From assembly GCA_021414305.1 (NCBI GenBank), contig JAIOOS010000007.1:62001-126000 (forward strand): a stretch of DNA of 64,000 nucleotides. Reading direction: 5' to 3'. This DNA is from Burkholderiales bacterium. Lineage in GTDB: Bacteria; Pseudomonadota; Gammaproteobacteria; Burkholderiales; Burkholderiaceae_C. The position numbers and the translations under genes were made by a program. Numbering within the stretch: position 1 is the first letter of the stretch; each line of letters starts with the position of its first letter. Positions 56,878 through 64,000 of the stretch are shown in pieces. Under the pieces are notes generated by a model. The model searched no databases. It was not told the DNA's origin and worked only from the letters and a program-made list of their open reading frames with translations.

Positions 56878-58440
56878 CTAGATGCCCGACGGCGGGCGCA
56901 GCGTGCCGAGCACGTTCTCGAACGCCAGGCCGATGGCGATCAGGCGCCGGTCGGTGCCCAGGGGCCCGTCGAGCTCGAGGCCGACCGGCAGGCCGCCGGG
57001 CGTCATGCCCGCCGGCAGGGCCAGCCCGGGAATGCCGGCGTTGCTGCCCGGGTCGGTATTGCGGATGAAGGTGGCGAAGGTCTCCACCTCCTTGCCGTTG
57101 AGCATGAACTTGCCCGAGCCGGCGACCGGGTCGATCGCGATCGCCGCCGCCACCGTGGTCGGAAACATCATCGCCTCGAGCCGGTTGGCCTTGAAGTAGT
57201 CGGCGTAGAGGCGCTGCATCTGCGGCCGGAAGACGCGGATCGCATCCGCATAGCCCGGCCCGGCGACGTCGCCCTGGATCGCACCGAACGCGCCTTTCAC
57301 GTCGGGGCTGGCGACGCCGGCGGCGATCTCGCGCAGGCCGATGCCGCTGACGCCGGTGGCGGCGAGGTAGGCCGGGATGTCGGCGATCGGCTCGTGCAGG
57401 GCGATCGGAAACGACACCTTGTCGTTGAGCGCGGCGAGGCCGGCGAGGTCGACCTCGACGAACAGGACGCCGGCGGATGCCAGGCGCGCGCGGGCCTGCG
57501 CCATCACCGCCGCGAGCTGCGGCTCGAGCCCGGCCCAGAACGACGCCGGGATGCCGATCCGAAGGCCCGGCAGCGAGGCGGCCGAGAAGATCGGCGGCTC
57601 GCCGGTGATGATCGCGTCGAGCAGGGCGACGTCGCCGACGGTGCGCCCCATCGGCCCGACCGTGTCGCGGGTGTGGCTGATCGGCAGGACGCCGGCGCCG
57701 TCGTAGCGGCGCTCGGCGCCACCGTCGCCGACCGAGGGCCTGAGGCCGACTATGCCGCAGAGCGCCGCCGGAATGCGGGTCGAGCCGCCGGTGTCGGTGC
57801 CGAGCCCGGCGGGGACGATGCGCGCCGCGATCGCCGCCGCGGTGCCGCCCGAGGAGCCGCCGGGAATGCGCGTCCGGTCGTAGGGGTTCTTCACCGGCCC
57901 GGCGAAGCTGGTGAGGTTGGTGCTGGTGATGCCGAAGGCGAGCTCGTGCAGGTTCGCCTTGGCGATGACGATCGCGCCCGCATCGATCAGCTTCTGCAAC
58001 GTCGGCGCATTGGCGGTCGGGCGCACGCCGTGCAGCGCCGCGGTGCCGCCGGTGGTCGGCAGGTCGCGGGTGTTGATGTTGTCCTTGACGACGATCGGCA
58101 GGCCGGCGAGCACCGGCAGCGGCGCGCCGCTCGCGCGCAGCGCGTCGACCTTCTTCGCCTGCTCGATCGCGCCGGCACGGTCGATCGTGATCAGCGCGTC
58201 GAGGCTCTTCAGCCGCTCGGCCCGGTCGAGCATCGCGCCAACGTAGGCTTCGGCGAAGAGGCGACCCGAGCGGATGCGCGAGAGCGCCTCGGCGGCGGTC
58301 ATCTCCCGCATCGTAGATTCGGCCATGGGCGCGGGGGTCGAGGCGCAGCCGGCGAGCAGCGCCAAGCCGGGCGAGGCCGAGCCGGCGACGAGCAGGCCGG
58401 TCGATTGCAGAAGGCTGCGGCGGGACGGGCGGCGCAGCAT
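56878..58440 (-). CDS. Tat-exported lipoprotein amidase (amidase signature family)
   Basis: A 520-residue amidase-signature enzyme. Catalytic K119 lies in VVKDNIN, the GGSSGG segment holds the cis-serine (196-197), and nucleophile S220 sits in GTDTGGSTR. The N-terminus has a twin-arginine motif (SRRSLLQ, residues 6-12), a hydrophobic stretch and a lipobox LLAGC with Cys32, so it is probably a Tat-exported lipoprotein. Its ATG is two bases after the paaZ stop, tying it to phenylacetate catabolism; it may hydrolyse an aryl-acetamide. A short TAG-ended tail (LRPPSGI) ends the protein. Confidence 0.9.
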   Translation of the reverse strand: MLRRPSRRSLLQSTGLLVAGSASPGLALLAGCASTPAPMAESTMREMTAAEALSRIRSGRLFAEAYVGAMLDRAERLKSLDALITIDRAGAIEQAKKVDALRASGAPLPVLAGLPIVVKDNINTRDLPTTGGTAALHGVRPTANAPTLQKLIDAGAIVIAKANLHELAFGITSTNLTSFAGPVKNPYDRTRIPGGSSGGTAAAIAARIVPAGLGTDTGGSTRIPAALCGIVGLRPSVGDGGAERRYDGAGVLPISHTRDTVGPMGRTVGDVALLDAIITGEPPIFSAASLPGLRIGIPASFWAGLEPQLAAVMAQARARLASAGVLFVEVDLAGLAALNDKVSFPIALHEPIADIPAYLAATGVSGIGLREIAAGVASPDVKGAFGAIQGDVAGPGYADAIRVFRPQMQRLYADYFKANRLEAMMFPTTVAAAIAIDPVAGSGKFMLNGKEVETFATFIRNTDPGSNAGIPGLALPAGMTPGGLPVGLELDGPLGTDRRLIAIGLAFENVLGTLRPPSGI

Positions 58441-58442
58441 GC

Positions 58443-60497
58443 TCAGGCGGCGCGCTTGGCGACCAGCGTCAGGATGTCGTAGCTCGCGACCAGCTCGTCG
58501 GCCTGGTTGGTGACCTCCACGTCCCACGCCACCACGCCCTGACCCTTGCCCTGCGCGTCCTTGCGGTTGCGGTCGATCTTGCGCTTGCAGGTGAGCCGGG
58601 CGCGGATCGTGTCGCCGATCGCCACCGGCTTGACGAAGCGCAGCGTGTCGAGGCCGTAGTTGGCGAGCACCGGGCCGGGCGCGGGCGAGACGAACAGGCC
58701 CGCCGCCGCCGAGAGCACGAAGTAGCCGTGGGCGATGCGCTGGCCGAACGCCGACTCCTTGGCCGCGATCGCGTCGAAGTGCATGTAGAAGAAGTCGCCC
58801 GAGATGCCGCCGAAGGCGACGATGTCGGCCTCGCTCACGGTGCGCCGGTGCGTCAGCAGCGAATCGCCGACGGCGAGGTCCTCGAAGTGCTTGCGGAAGG
58901 GATGAACGTCGCCTTCGTTCAGCGCGGCCCCGCGCACGTACTCGCCGGTCACCGCCATCAGCATCGTCGGCGAGCCCTGCACCGCCGTGCGCTGCAGGTA
59001 GTGCTTGACGGCGCGAATGCCGCCGAGCTCCTCGCCGCCGCCGGCGCGGCCCGGACCGCCGTGCTTGAGCATCGGCAAGGGTGAGCCGTGGCCGGTCGAT
59101 TCGGCCGCGGCCTCGCGGTCGAGGATGTGCAGGCGCCCGTGCCACGCCGCCATCTGCGGGACCGCCTTCGCGGCGACCTTCGGGTCCTTCGTCACCAGCG
59201 TCGCAACCAGGCTGCCACGTCCGCGCGCGGCAAGTGCCAGCGCCTCGTCGAAGTCGCCGTAGGGCATGAGGGTGCTGACCGGGCCGAAGGCCTCGACGTC
59301 GTGGACCGCATCGTTGGTCATCCCGTCGCGGCAGAGCAGCAGCGTCGGCGAAAAGAACGAGCCGTTGGCCGCGCCCTCGCCGAGCGGCGCGAACGATTCG
59401 CCGGCGCCGTAGACGAGCTCGTTGCCACGCCTGAGCAGTTCCACCCGCTCGGCCACGTCCTTCTGCTGCGCGTGCGAGGCGAGCGCGCCCATCTTCACGC
59501 CCTCGACCGCCGGGTCGCCGAAGACGACCCGCGAAAGCCGCTCGCGCAGCTTCGCGGCAAGCGCGTCGATGTGCTGGCGCGGCACGATCGCGCGCCGGAT
59601 CGCGGTGCACTTCTGCCCGGCCTTGGCCGTCATCTCGCGCACCACCTCCTTGACGAACAGGTCGAACTCCTCGTCGCCCGGCTGCACGTCGGGGCCGAGA
59701 ATCGCGGCGTTGAGCGAATCGGCCTCGGCGTTGAACGGAATCGACTTCGCCAGCAGGTTGCGGTTGCTGCGCAGCTTCAGCGCGGTGTCGGCCGAGCCGG
59801 TGAAGGTGACCACGTCCTGGCTGTCGAGCCGGTCGAGCAGGTCGCCGGTGCCGCCGATCACGAGCTGCAGGCTGCCCGAAGGCAGGAGGCCCGATTCGAC
59901 CATCATCCGCACCATCGCCTCGGTGAGGTAGCTGGTCGCGCTCGCCGGCTTGGCGATGCAGGGCATGCCGGCGAGGAAGGTCGGGGCGAACTTCTCGAGC
60001 AGGCCCCAGATCGGGAAATTGAAGGCGTTGATGTGCACCGCGACGCCGCCGCGCGGCACCAGGATGTGGGTGCCGGCGAAGTGCCCCTTCTTGCCGATCT
60101 GCACCGCCGGCCCTTCGTGGACCACGTTGCCCGACGGCAGCTCGTTGCCGCCCATCGAGGCGTAGGCGTAGAGCGTGCCGGTGCCGCCCTCGATGTCGAC
60201 CCAGCTGTCGCTGCGCGTCGCGCCGGTGTGGCGCGAGAGCGTGTAGAGCGACTCCTTCCTCTCGTTGAGGTAGGCGGCGAGCGCTTTCAGGCGCGCCGCC
60301 CGCTGCTGAAAGTCCATGGCCATCAGGGCAGGCACGCCCTTGCTCCGGGCGTGGCCCAGCGCCTCGCCGAAGTCGATCTCCTCGGCGTGGGTGTGGCGGA
60401 TGGTGCTGCCGTCGATGGCGCTGGCGAGCGATGCGCCGGCACGGCTGCCGACCCAGCGATCGGCGATCAGGCTTTGCAGGATCGAAAGGTCGGACAT
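58443..60497 (-). CDS. paaZ: Bifunctional oxepin-CoA hydrolase/3-oxo-5,6-dehydrosuberyl-CoA semialdehyde dehydrogenase
   Basis: Opens the oxepin-CoA ring and oxidises the resulting aldehyde in aerobic phenylacetate degradation. The 684-residue product has the N-terminal aldehyde dehydrogenase (about 1-520: FTGSADTALKLRS, E258 in PFNAEADSL, Cys297 in AGQKCTAIRR) and the C-terminal MaoC-like R-specific hydratase (about 545-684: GDFFYMHFDAIAAKESAFGQ, RIAHGYFVLSAAAGLF). Length and both catalytic sites match PaaZ. It is preceded by a binding-protein gene 16 bases away. Confidence 0.96.
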   Translation of the reverse strand: MSDLSILQSLIADRWVGSRAGASLASAIDGSTIRHTHAEEIDFGEALGHARSKGVPALMAMDFQQRAARLKALAAYLNERKESLYTLSRHTGATRSDSWVDIEGGTGTLYAYASMGGNELPSGNVVHEGPAVQIGKKGHFAGTHILVPRGGVAVHINAFNFPIWGLLEKFAPTFLAGMPCIAKPASATSYLTEAMVRMMVESGLLPSGSLQLVIGGTGDLLDRLDSQDVVTFTGSADTALKLRSNRNLLAKSIPFNAEADSLNAAILGPDVQPGDEEFDLFVKEVVREMTAKAGQKCTAIRRAIVPRQHIDALAAKLRERLSRVVFGDPAVEGVKMGALASHAQQKDVAERVELLRRGNELVYGAGESFAPLGEGAANGSFFSPTLLLCRDGMTNDAVHDVEAFGPVSTLMPYGDFDEALALAARGRGSLVATLVTKDPKVAAKAVPQMAAWHGRLHILDREAAAESTGHGSPLPMLKHGGPGRAGGGEELGGIRAVKHYLQRTAVQGSPTMLMAVTGEYVRGAALNEGDVHPFRKHFEDLAVGDSLLTHRRTVSEADIVAFGGISGDFFYMHFDAIAAKESAFGQRIAHGYFVLSAAAGLFVSPAPGPVLANYGLDTLRFVKPVAIGDTIRARLTCKRKIDRNRKDAQGKGQGVVAWDVEVTNQADELVASYDILTLVAKRAA

Positions 60498-60513
60498 GGG
60501 ATGCTCGTGACGG

Positions 60514-61662
60514 TCAGGGTTGGTATTTCCAGGCGCCGTTCTCGATCTTGACCATCACGCGGGCGCGCTGGTCGAGGCCGAGGTGATCGGTGGGCGACAT
60601 GTTGAAGATGCCGTGCGCGCCCTGCACCTCGCTCGTCTTCTCGAGCGCATCGCGCAGCGCGGCGCGGAACTGCGGCGTGCCGGGCTGCGCCGTCTTCAGG
60701 GCCACCGCCGCGGCGGCGCTCATCAGCCGGCCGGCGTCCCAGGCGTGCGCGCCGAAGGTCGAGACCGACCCCTTGCCGTTGGCCGCTTCGTACTTGGCCA
60801 CGTAGTCGAGCGCGCTCGCCTTGACCTTGTTGCTCGCCGGAAGCTGGTCGGCAACGAGCACCGGGCCCGCGGGCAGGAAGGTGCCTTCGACGTCCTTGCC
60901 GCCGACGCGCAGGAAGTCGTTGTTGGCGACGCCGTGCGTCTGGTAGTACTTGCCGGCGTAGCCGCGCTCCTTGAGGGTGCGCTGCGGCAGCACCGCCGGC
61001 GTGCCCGAGGCGGCGATCAGGATCGCGTCTGCATTGGCGGCCACCAGCTTCAGCACCTGGCCGGTGACCGAGGTGTCGGTGCGCGAGTAGCGCTCGCTGG
61101 CGAGGATGGTCAGGCCCTTGACCGAGGCGACCTTGGAGAACTCGCGGAACCAGCCCTCGCCGTAGGCGTCGTTGAAGCCGATGAAGCCGACCGTCTTCAC
61201 GCCCTGCTGCTGCATGTGCGCGGCGATCGCCAGCGACATCATGATGTCGTTCTGCGGCGTCTTGAAGACCCAGCGCCGCTTCGCGTCGACCGGCTCGACG
61301 ATCGTCGACGAGGCCGCCATCGAGATCATCGGCGTCTGCGACTCGGCGGCGACGTCGATCATGGCCAGCGAGTTCGGCGTGGTCGTCGAGCCGAGCAGGA
61401 TGTCGACCTTGTCCTCGCTGATGAGCTTGCGCGCGTTGGCGACCGACTTGACGGTGTCGGAGGCATCGTCGAGGACGATGTAGTTGACCTTCTGGCCGCC
61501 GATCGTCTGCGGCATCAGCGCGATCGTGTTCTTCTCCGGTATGCCGAGCGAGGCGGCCGGGCCGGTGGCCGAGACGGTGACGCCGACGTTGATGTCGGCG
61601 TTTACGAGCGTGGCCGCAGCGGCGAGGCCGATCGCGACGACGAGCTTGGCGGGGTAAGGCAT
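60514..61662 (-). CDS. Branched-chain-type ABC transporter substrate-binding protein
   Basis: A 382-residue periplasmic binding protein of the LivJ/type-1 family (Peripla_BP_6). A signal peptide (KLVVAIGLAAAATLVNA) precedes the domain start DINVGVTVSATGPAASLGIP. The hallmarks LLGSTTTPNSLAMIDVAAES, ISMAASSTIVEPVDAKR and VGFIGFNDAYGEGWFREF are intact. The transporter partners (permeases, ATPases) are not in the window. Its position between the paaZ and regulator genes suggests uptake of an aromatic acid such as phenylacetate. Confidence 0.92.
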   Translation of the reverse strand: MPYPAKLVVAIGLAAAATLVNADINVGVTVSATGPAASLGIPEKNTIALMPQTIGGQKVNYIVLDDASDTVKSVANARKLISEDKVDILLGSTTTPNSLAMIDVAAESQTPMISMAASSTIVEPVDAKRRWVFKTPQNDIMMSLAIAAHMQQQGVKTVGFIGFNDAYGEGWFREFSKVASVKGLTILASERYSRTDTSVTGQVLKLVAANADAILIAASGTPAVLPQRTLKERGYAGKYYQTHGVANNDFLRVGGKDVEGTFLPAGPVLVADQLPASNKVKASALDYVAKYEAANGKGSVSTFGAHAWDAGRLMSAAAAVALKTAQPGTPQFRAALRDALEKTSEVQGAHGIFNMSPTDHLGLDQRARVMVKIENGAWKYQP

Positions 61663-62312
61663 GCAGAGTCTCCGTTGTGGGAATGGGTATGGGAAAGGGG
61701 AAGCGCCGGCGCGCCCGGGGCGCGAACCGCGCCGAGGCCGCCGAAGAACAGGTCGGCGACCATCGGCGCCATGTCGGCGTGGCTCAGCTCGCCGCGCGGC
61801 TTCAGCCAGGTGAACATCCAGTTCATCATGCCGAACAGCAGCATGGTGAGCGGCTTGTCGAGATCGTGCGCGCGCAGCTCGGGCCGCGCCTCGGCGATCG
61901 CGTCGGCGAAGGCGGCGACGACCTTGCGCTCGCCGTCGAGGACGCGGCGCCGGTCGGCGGGCGGCAGGAAACGCACGTCCTCGGTCAGCACCCGGTGCTC
62001 GGCCTGCGAGCCCGCGTAGACGTCGAGAAAGGCCGAGATCAGGCGCCGCACCCGCGACTCGGGCGCGTGCGTCTCGGCGCCGACCTGGTCGACCAGCGCC
62101 TCGAGCCGGGCGATGTGCGCGGCGGCAATCTCGAGCAGGAGCTGCTGCTTGTCGCGCACGTAGTGGTAGAGCGAAGGCTTGGTCACGCCGCAGGCCTCGG
62201 CCACCTCGTTCATCGAGGTCGCGGTGTAGCCGCGCCTGGCGAACAGCTTCGCCGCGCGGGCGAGGATCTGCTCGCGCTGGTCGTCGTAGCCTTTCGCCCG
62301 TCCGCGAGGCAT
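61602..62312 (-). CDS. TetR-family transcriptional regulator of the paa operon
   Basis: A 236-residue TetR repressor. The helix-turn-helix is AAKLFARRGYTATSMNEVAE with ACGVTKPSLYHYVRDKQQLL; the C-terminal domain has the pattern of TetR_C_ proteins with ERKVVAAFADAIAEARPELR. It starts at ATG 62310-62312, overlapping the paaE stop by one base (TGATG), and its stop lies 61 bases inside the next gene, in a different frame from that gene's signal peptide. It is probably the phenylacetate-responsive repressor of this operon (PaaR-like). Confidence 0.9.
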   Translation of the reverse strand: MPRGRAKGYDDQREQILARAAKLFARRGYTATSMNEVAEACGVTKPSLYHYVRDKQQLLLEIAAAHIARLEALVDQVGAETHAPESRVRRLISAFLDVYAGSQAEHRVLTEDVRFLPPADRRRVLDGERKVVAAFADAIAEARPELRAHDLDKPLTMLLFGMMNWMFTWLKPRGELSHADMAPMVADLFFGGLGAVRAPGAPALPLSHTHSHNGDSACLTPPSSSSRSASPLRPRS

Positions 62313-63391
62313 CAGCGTTCGTCGAAGGAGATGACGATCCGCTCGGTGAGCGGATGGGCCTGGCAGGTGAGGATGAAGCCGGCGGCGACCTCGTGCTTCT
62401 CGAGCGCGAAGTTGCGCTCCATCCGCACCTCGCCCTCGAGCAGCTTGGCCCGGCAGGTGCAGCAGACGCCCGACTTGCAGGAGAACGGCACCTCGAGCCC
62501 GGCGGCGGCTGCGGCGTCGAGCACGTTGCCCTGGTGGGCGTGGAAATCGATGACATGGCTGACGCCGTCGCGGATGATCGTCACCTGCGCATCGGCGGCG
62601 TCGCCTTCGCGCACCGGCTGCACCGCCTTCGCGCCGGCGGCATCGGGAATGCCGAAGCGCTCGATGTGGATCCGCTCCGGCGGCACGCCGGCGGCGAGCA
62701 GCGCGGCCTCGGCCTCGTCGTTGACGCCGTGCGGGCCGCAGACGAAGGCATGGTCGATCTGCTTCGGGTCGACCAGCGTGCCGAGGAACTCGCCGATCTT
62801 TTCCCGCCCGATCCGGCCGGCATAGAGCGGCAGGTCGGTCGATTCCTGCGAGAACACGAGGTGCAGCGTCAGGCGCGACAGGTAGCGGTTCTTCAGATCC
62901 TCGAGCTCCTCGAGGAACATGGTCGAGCGAAGCTTGCGGTTGCCGTAGATCAGCGTGAAGCGCGAGCCCGGCTCGGCCGCGAGCACGGTCTTCATGATCG
63001 AGAGGATGGGCGTGATGCCGCTGCCGCCGGCGATGCCGAGGTAGTGGCGCTCGGCCTTCGCATCCAGCGGCACGAAGAAGCGCCCTTCCGGCGCCATCAC
63101 CTGGATGGTGTCGCCGGGCTTCAGCGATTCGTGGATCCAGGTGGAGAAGCGCCCGCCCGGCACCTTGCGCACGCCCACGCGCAGCTCGCCGTCGGCGATG
63201 CCGGAGCAGATCGAGTACGAACGGCGCTCGTCGCTGCCCGCGACCGTGTTGCGCAAGGTCAGGTGCTGGCCCTGGGTGAAGCGGAAGGCGGAGCGGAGGT
63301 CCTCGGGCACGTCGAACGAGACGATCACCGCCTCGTCGGTATCGGGGCGGACGGTCTTCACCGTCAGGGGATGGAAGTGCAGGCTGCTCAT
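62312..63391 (-). CDS. paaE: Phenylacetyl-CoA epoxidase reductase subunit
   Basis: The NADPH- and FAD-dependent reductase of the PaaABCDE epoxidase. The 359-residue protein has an N-terminal ferredoxin-reductase module (FAD: RSYSICSGIADGELRVGVRK; NADP: GIAGGSGITPILSIMKTVL) and a C-terminal plant-type [2Fe-2S] domain with CKSGVCCTCRAKLLEG and the final Cys in LTCQAHPL. Order and length match PaaE. It follows paaD after a gap of 100 bases that holds a repeat element. Confidence 0.95.
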   Translation of the reverse strand: MSSLHFHPLTVKTVRPDTDEAVIVSFDVPEDLRSAFRFTQGQHLTLRNTVAGSDERRSYSICSGIADGELRVGVRKVPGGRFSTWIHESLKPGDTIQVMAPEGRFFVPLDAKAERHYLGIAGGSGITPILSIMKTVLAAEPGSRFTLIYGNRKLRSTMFLEELEDLKNRYLSRLTLHLVFSQESTDLPLYAGRIGREKIGEFLGTLVDPKQIDHAFVCGPHGVNDEAEAALLAAGVPPERIHIERFGIPDAAGAKAVQPVREGDAADAQVTIIRDGVSHVIDFHAHQGNVLDAAAAAGLEVPFSCKSGVCCTCRAKLLEGEVRMERNFALEKHEVAAGFILTCQAHPLTERIVISFDER

Positions 63392-63394
63392 GAA

Positions 63395-63491
63395 ATTCCT
63401 CGAAGGCTCCGGCCGGGCGCCGGGCCGCTCCCAAGCCCGGCCGCGCCCCCTCGGGGGGGAGCGCAGCGCCGCAGGCGCAAGCGTGGGGGCT
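63395..63491. repeat. REP-like palindromic intergenic element
   Basis: Directly after the paaD stop, on the minus strand, comes AGCCCCCACGCTTGCGCC, CTGCGGCGCTGCGCTCC, then CCCCCGAGGGGG, GCGCGGCCGGGCTTGGG and GAGCGGCCCGGCGCC, three to four nested inverted repeats with no open frame. The arrangement is like the repeated palindromic elements scattered between genes in Comamonadaceae genomes; I base this on recall, not a search. Confidence 0.5.
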
Positions 63492-64000
63492 TCATATCGG
63501 CTTGAAGTGCTCGAAGGGCTCGCCGCAGGCGCGGCAGCGCCAGAGCGCCTTGCAGGCGGTGGCGCCGAACGCCGAGATGCGTTCCGTGTTGAGGCTCTCG
63601 CAGCGCGGGCAGGCGAGCGACTTCGGCGGCTGGCGCGGCATGAAGCGCAGCGGCGCGCTCATCGGCGCGACCACCGGCCCCGGCGGCGCGATGCCGTACT
63701 CGCGCAGTTGGCGCCGGCCCTTCTCGCTCATCCAGTCGGTGGTCCAGGCGGGGGCCCGGCGCATCTCGACCCGCACCGGTCCGAGGCCGGCGGCTTCGAG
63801 TGCATCGACGATGCTCTGCTCGATCACCTCGGTCGCCGGGCAGCCCGAATAGGTCGGCGTGACGACCACGGTCATGCCGCCATCCTCGCGCTCGATCACA
63901 TCGCGGACGATGCCGAGGTCGCGCACCGAGACCACCGGCACCTCCGGGTCGAGCACCGTGTCGAGCAGCGCCCAGGCCCGGTCGAGCCGCGAGGCGACCA
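63492..64000 (-). CDS. paaD: Phenylacetyl-CoA epoxidase assembly protein PaaD, 5' end cut by window edge
   Basis: MIP18/SufT-type iron-sulfur assembly factor needed for the PaaABCE epoxidase. The visible 169 residues include the DUF59 start DPEVPVVSVRDLGIVRDVIE, the active cysteine in TPTYSGCPATEVIEQ and the C-terminal zinc-ribbon with CPRCESLN and CRACGEPFEHF. The reading frame continues without a stop to the window end (ASRLDRAWALLDTVLDPEVP), so the true start is a few codons beyond 64000. It would be preceded by paaC, paaB and paaA. Confidence 0.93.
   Translation of the reverse strand, partial: VASRLDRAWALLDTVLDPEVPVVSVRDLGIVRDVIEREDGGMTVVVTPTYSGCPATEVIEQSIVDALEAAGLGPVRVEMRRAPAWTTDWMSEKGRRQLREYGIAPPGPVVAPMSAPLRFMPRQPPKSLACPRCESLNTERISAFGATACKALWRCRACGEPFEHFKPI

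Overview
The window is a GC-rich stretch (roughly 70% by eye) of a chromosome, probably from a betaproteobacterium of the order Burkholderiales, in or near the Comamonadaceae/Sphaerotilaceae. This rests on gene order and family content: cysS-TPR-ppiA-ppiB-lpxH, exbB-exbD-lpxK-Trm112-kdsB-adk, smpB/ratA-rnfH-DUF4124-guaB-guaA, a PhaR regulator, a paa catabolic operon with paaZ, and a GSHAS variant in the GuaA amidotransferase domain. No 16S or tRNA gene is present, so the assignment is inferred. Coding density is very high. I see no tRNA, rRNA, CRISPR array, insertion sequence or prophage.

Layout. 1-4229 (minus): cysS, an AlkA-like glycosylase, accA and tilS (cut by the window edge). 4377-7649 (plus): TPR lipid-envelope neighbour genes, two cyclophilins, lpxH and an MtfA-type peptidase. 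7701-14308 (mostly minus): clpS-clpA, icd, an exported DUF192 protein (plus), Fe-SOD and xseA. 14309-14677 is the only gene-free stretch over 300 bases and carries an AT-rich patch and a small repeat cluster. 14678-19330 (plus): a stand-alone ExbB/ExbD pair leads into lipid A/KDO genes, adenylate kinase and an SDR dehydrogenase.

19363-34288 is a continuous minus-strand block that reads as an envelope uptake locus: tadA, an LD-carboxypeptidase, a Yej/Opp-like peptide ABC importer (large lipoprotein binding protein, two permeases, fused double ATPase), a 909-residue TonB-dependent receptor, and tonB-exbB-exbD-exbD-TPR to energise it. 34439-41911 (plus) is the most accessory-looking part: a 995-residue SARP/NB-ARC/TPR regulator followed by a DUF1127 protein, a putative diiron protein, a methyltransferase, an unknown coiled-coil protein, a DUF3455 protein and a GT9 glycosyltransferase. 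A triple direct repeat stands just before the DUF1127 gene. 41994-45793 (minus) has a Ser/Thr kinase fused to a universal-stress domain, a metallophosphoesterase, and a lower-GC Baeyer-Villiger-type monooxygenase.

45797-56782 returns to core functions: guaB-MFS-guaA, DUF4124, rnfH-ratA, smpB, then a cytochrome P450, a MetC-like lyase, rimO and phaR. 56878-64000 (minus) is a phenylacetate catabolism operon: paaD (cut by the window edge), paaE, a TetR regulator, a branched-chain-type binding protein, paaZ, and a Tat/lipoprotein amidase two bases after paaZ. The most interesting leads are the SARP-controlled diiron/methyltransferase cluster with its repeat operator, the kinase-USP fusion with its phosphoesterase partner, the LdcA-linked TonB/ABC import locus, and the amidase coupled to paaZ.
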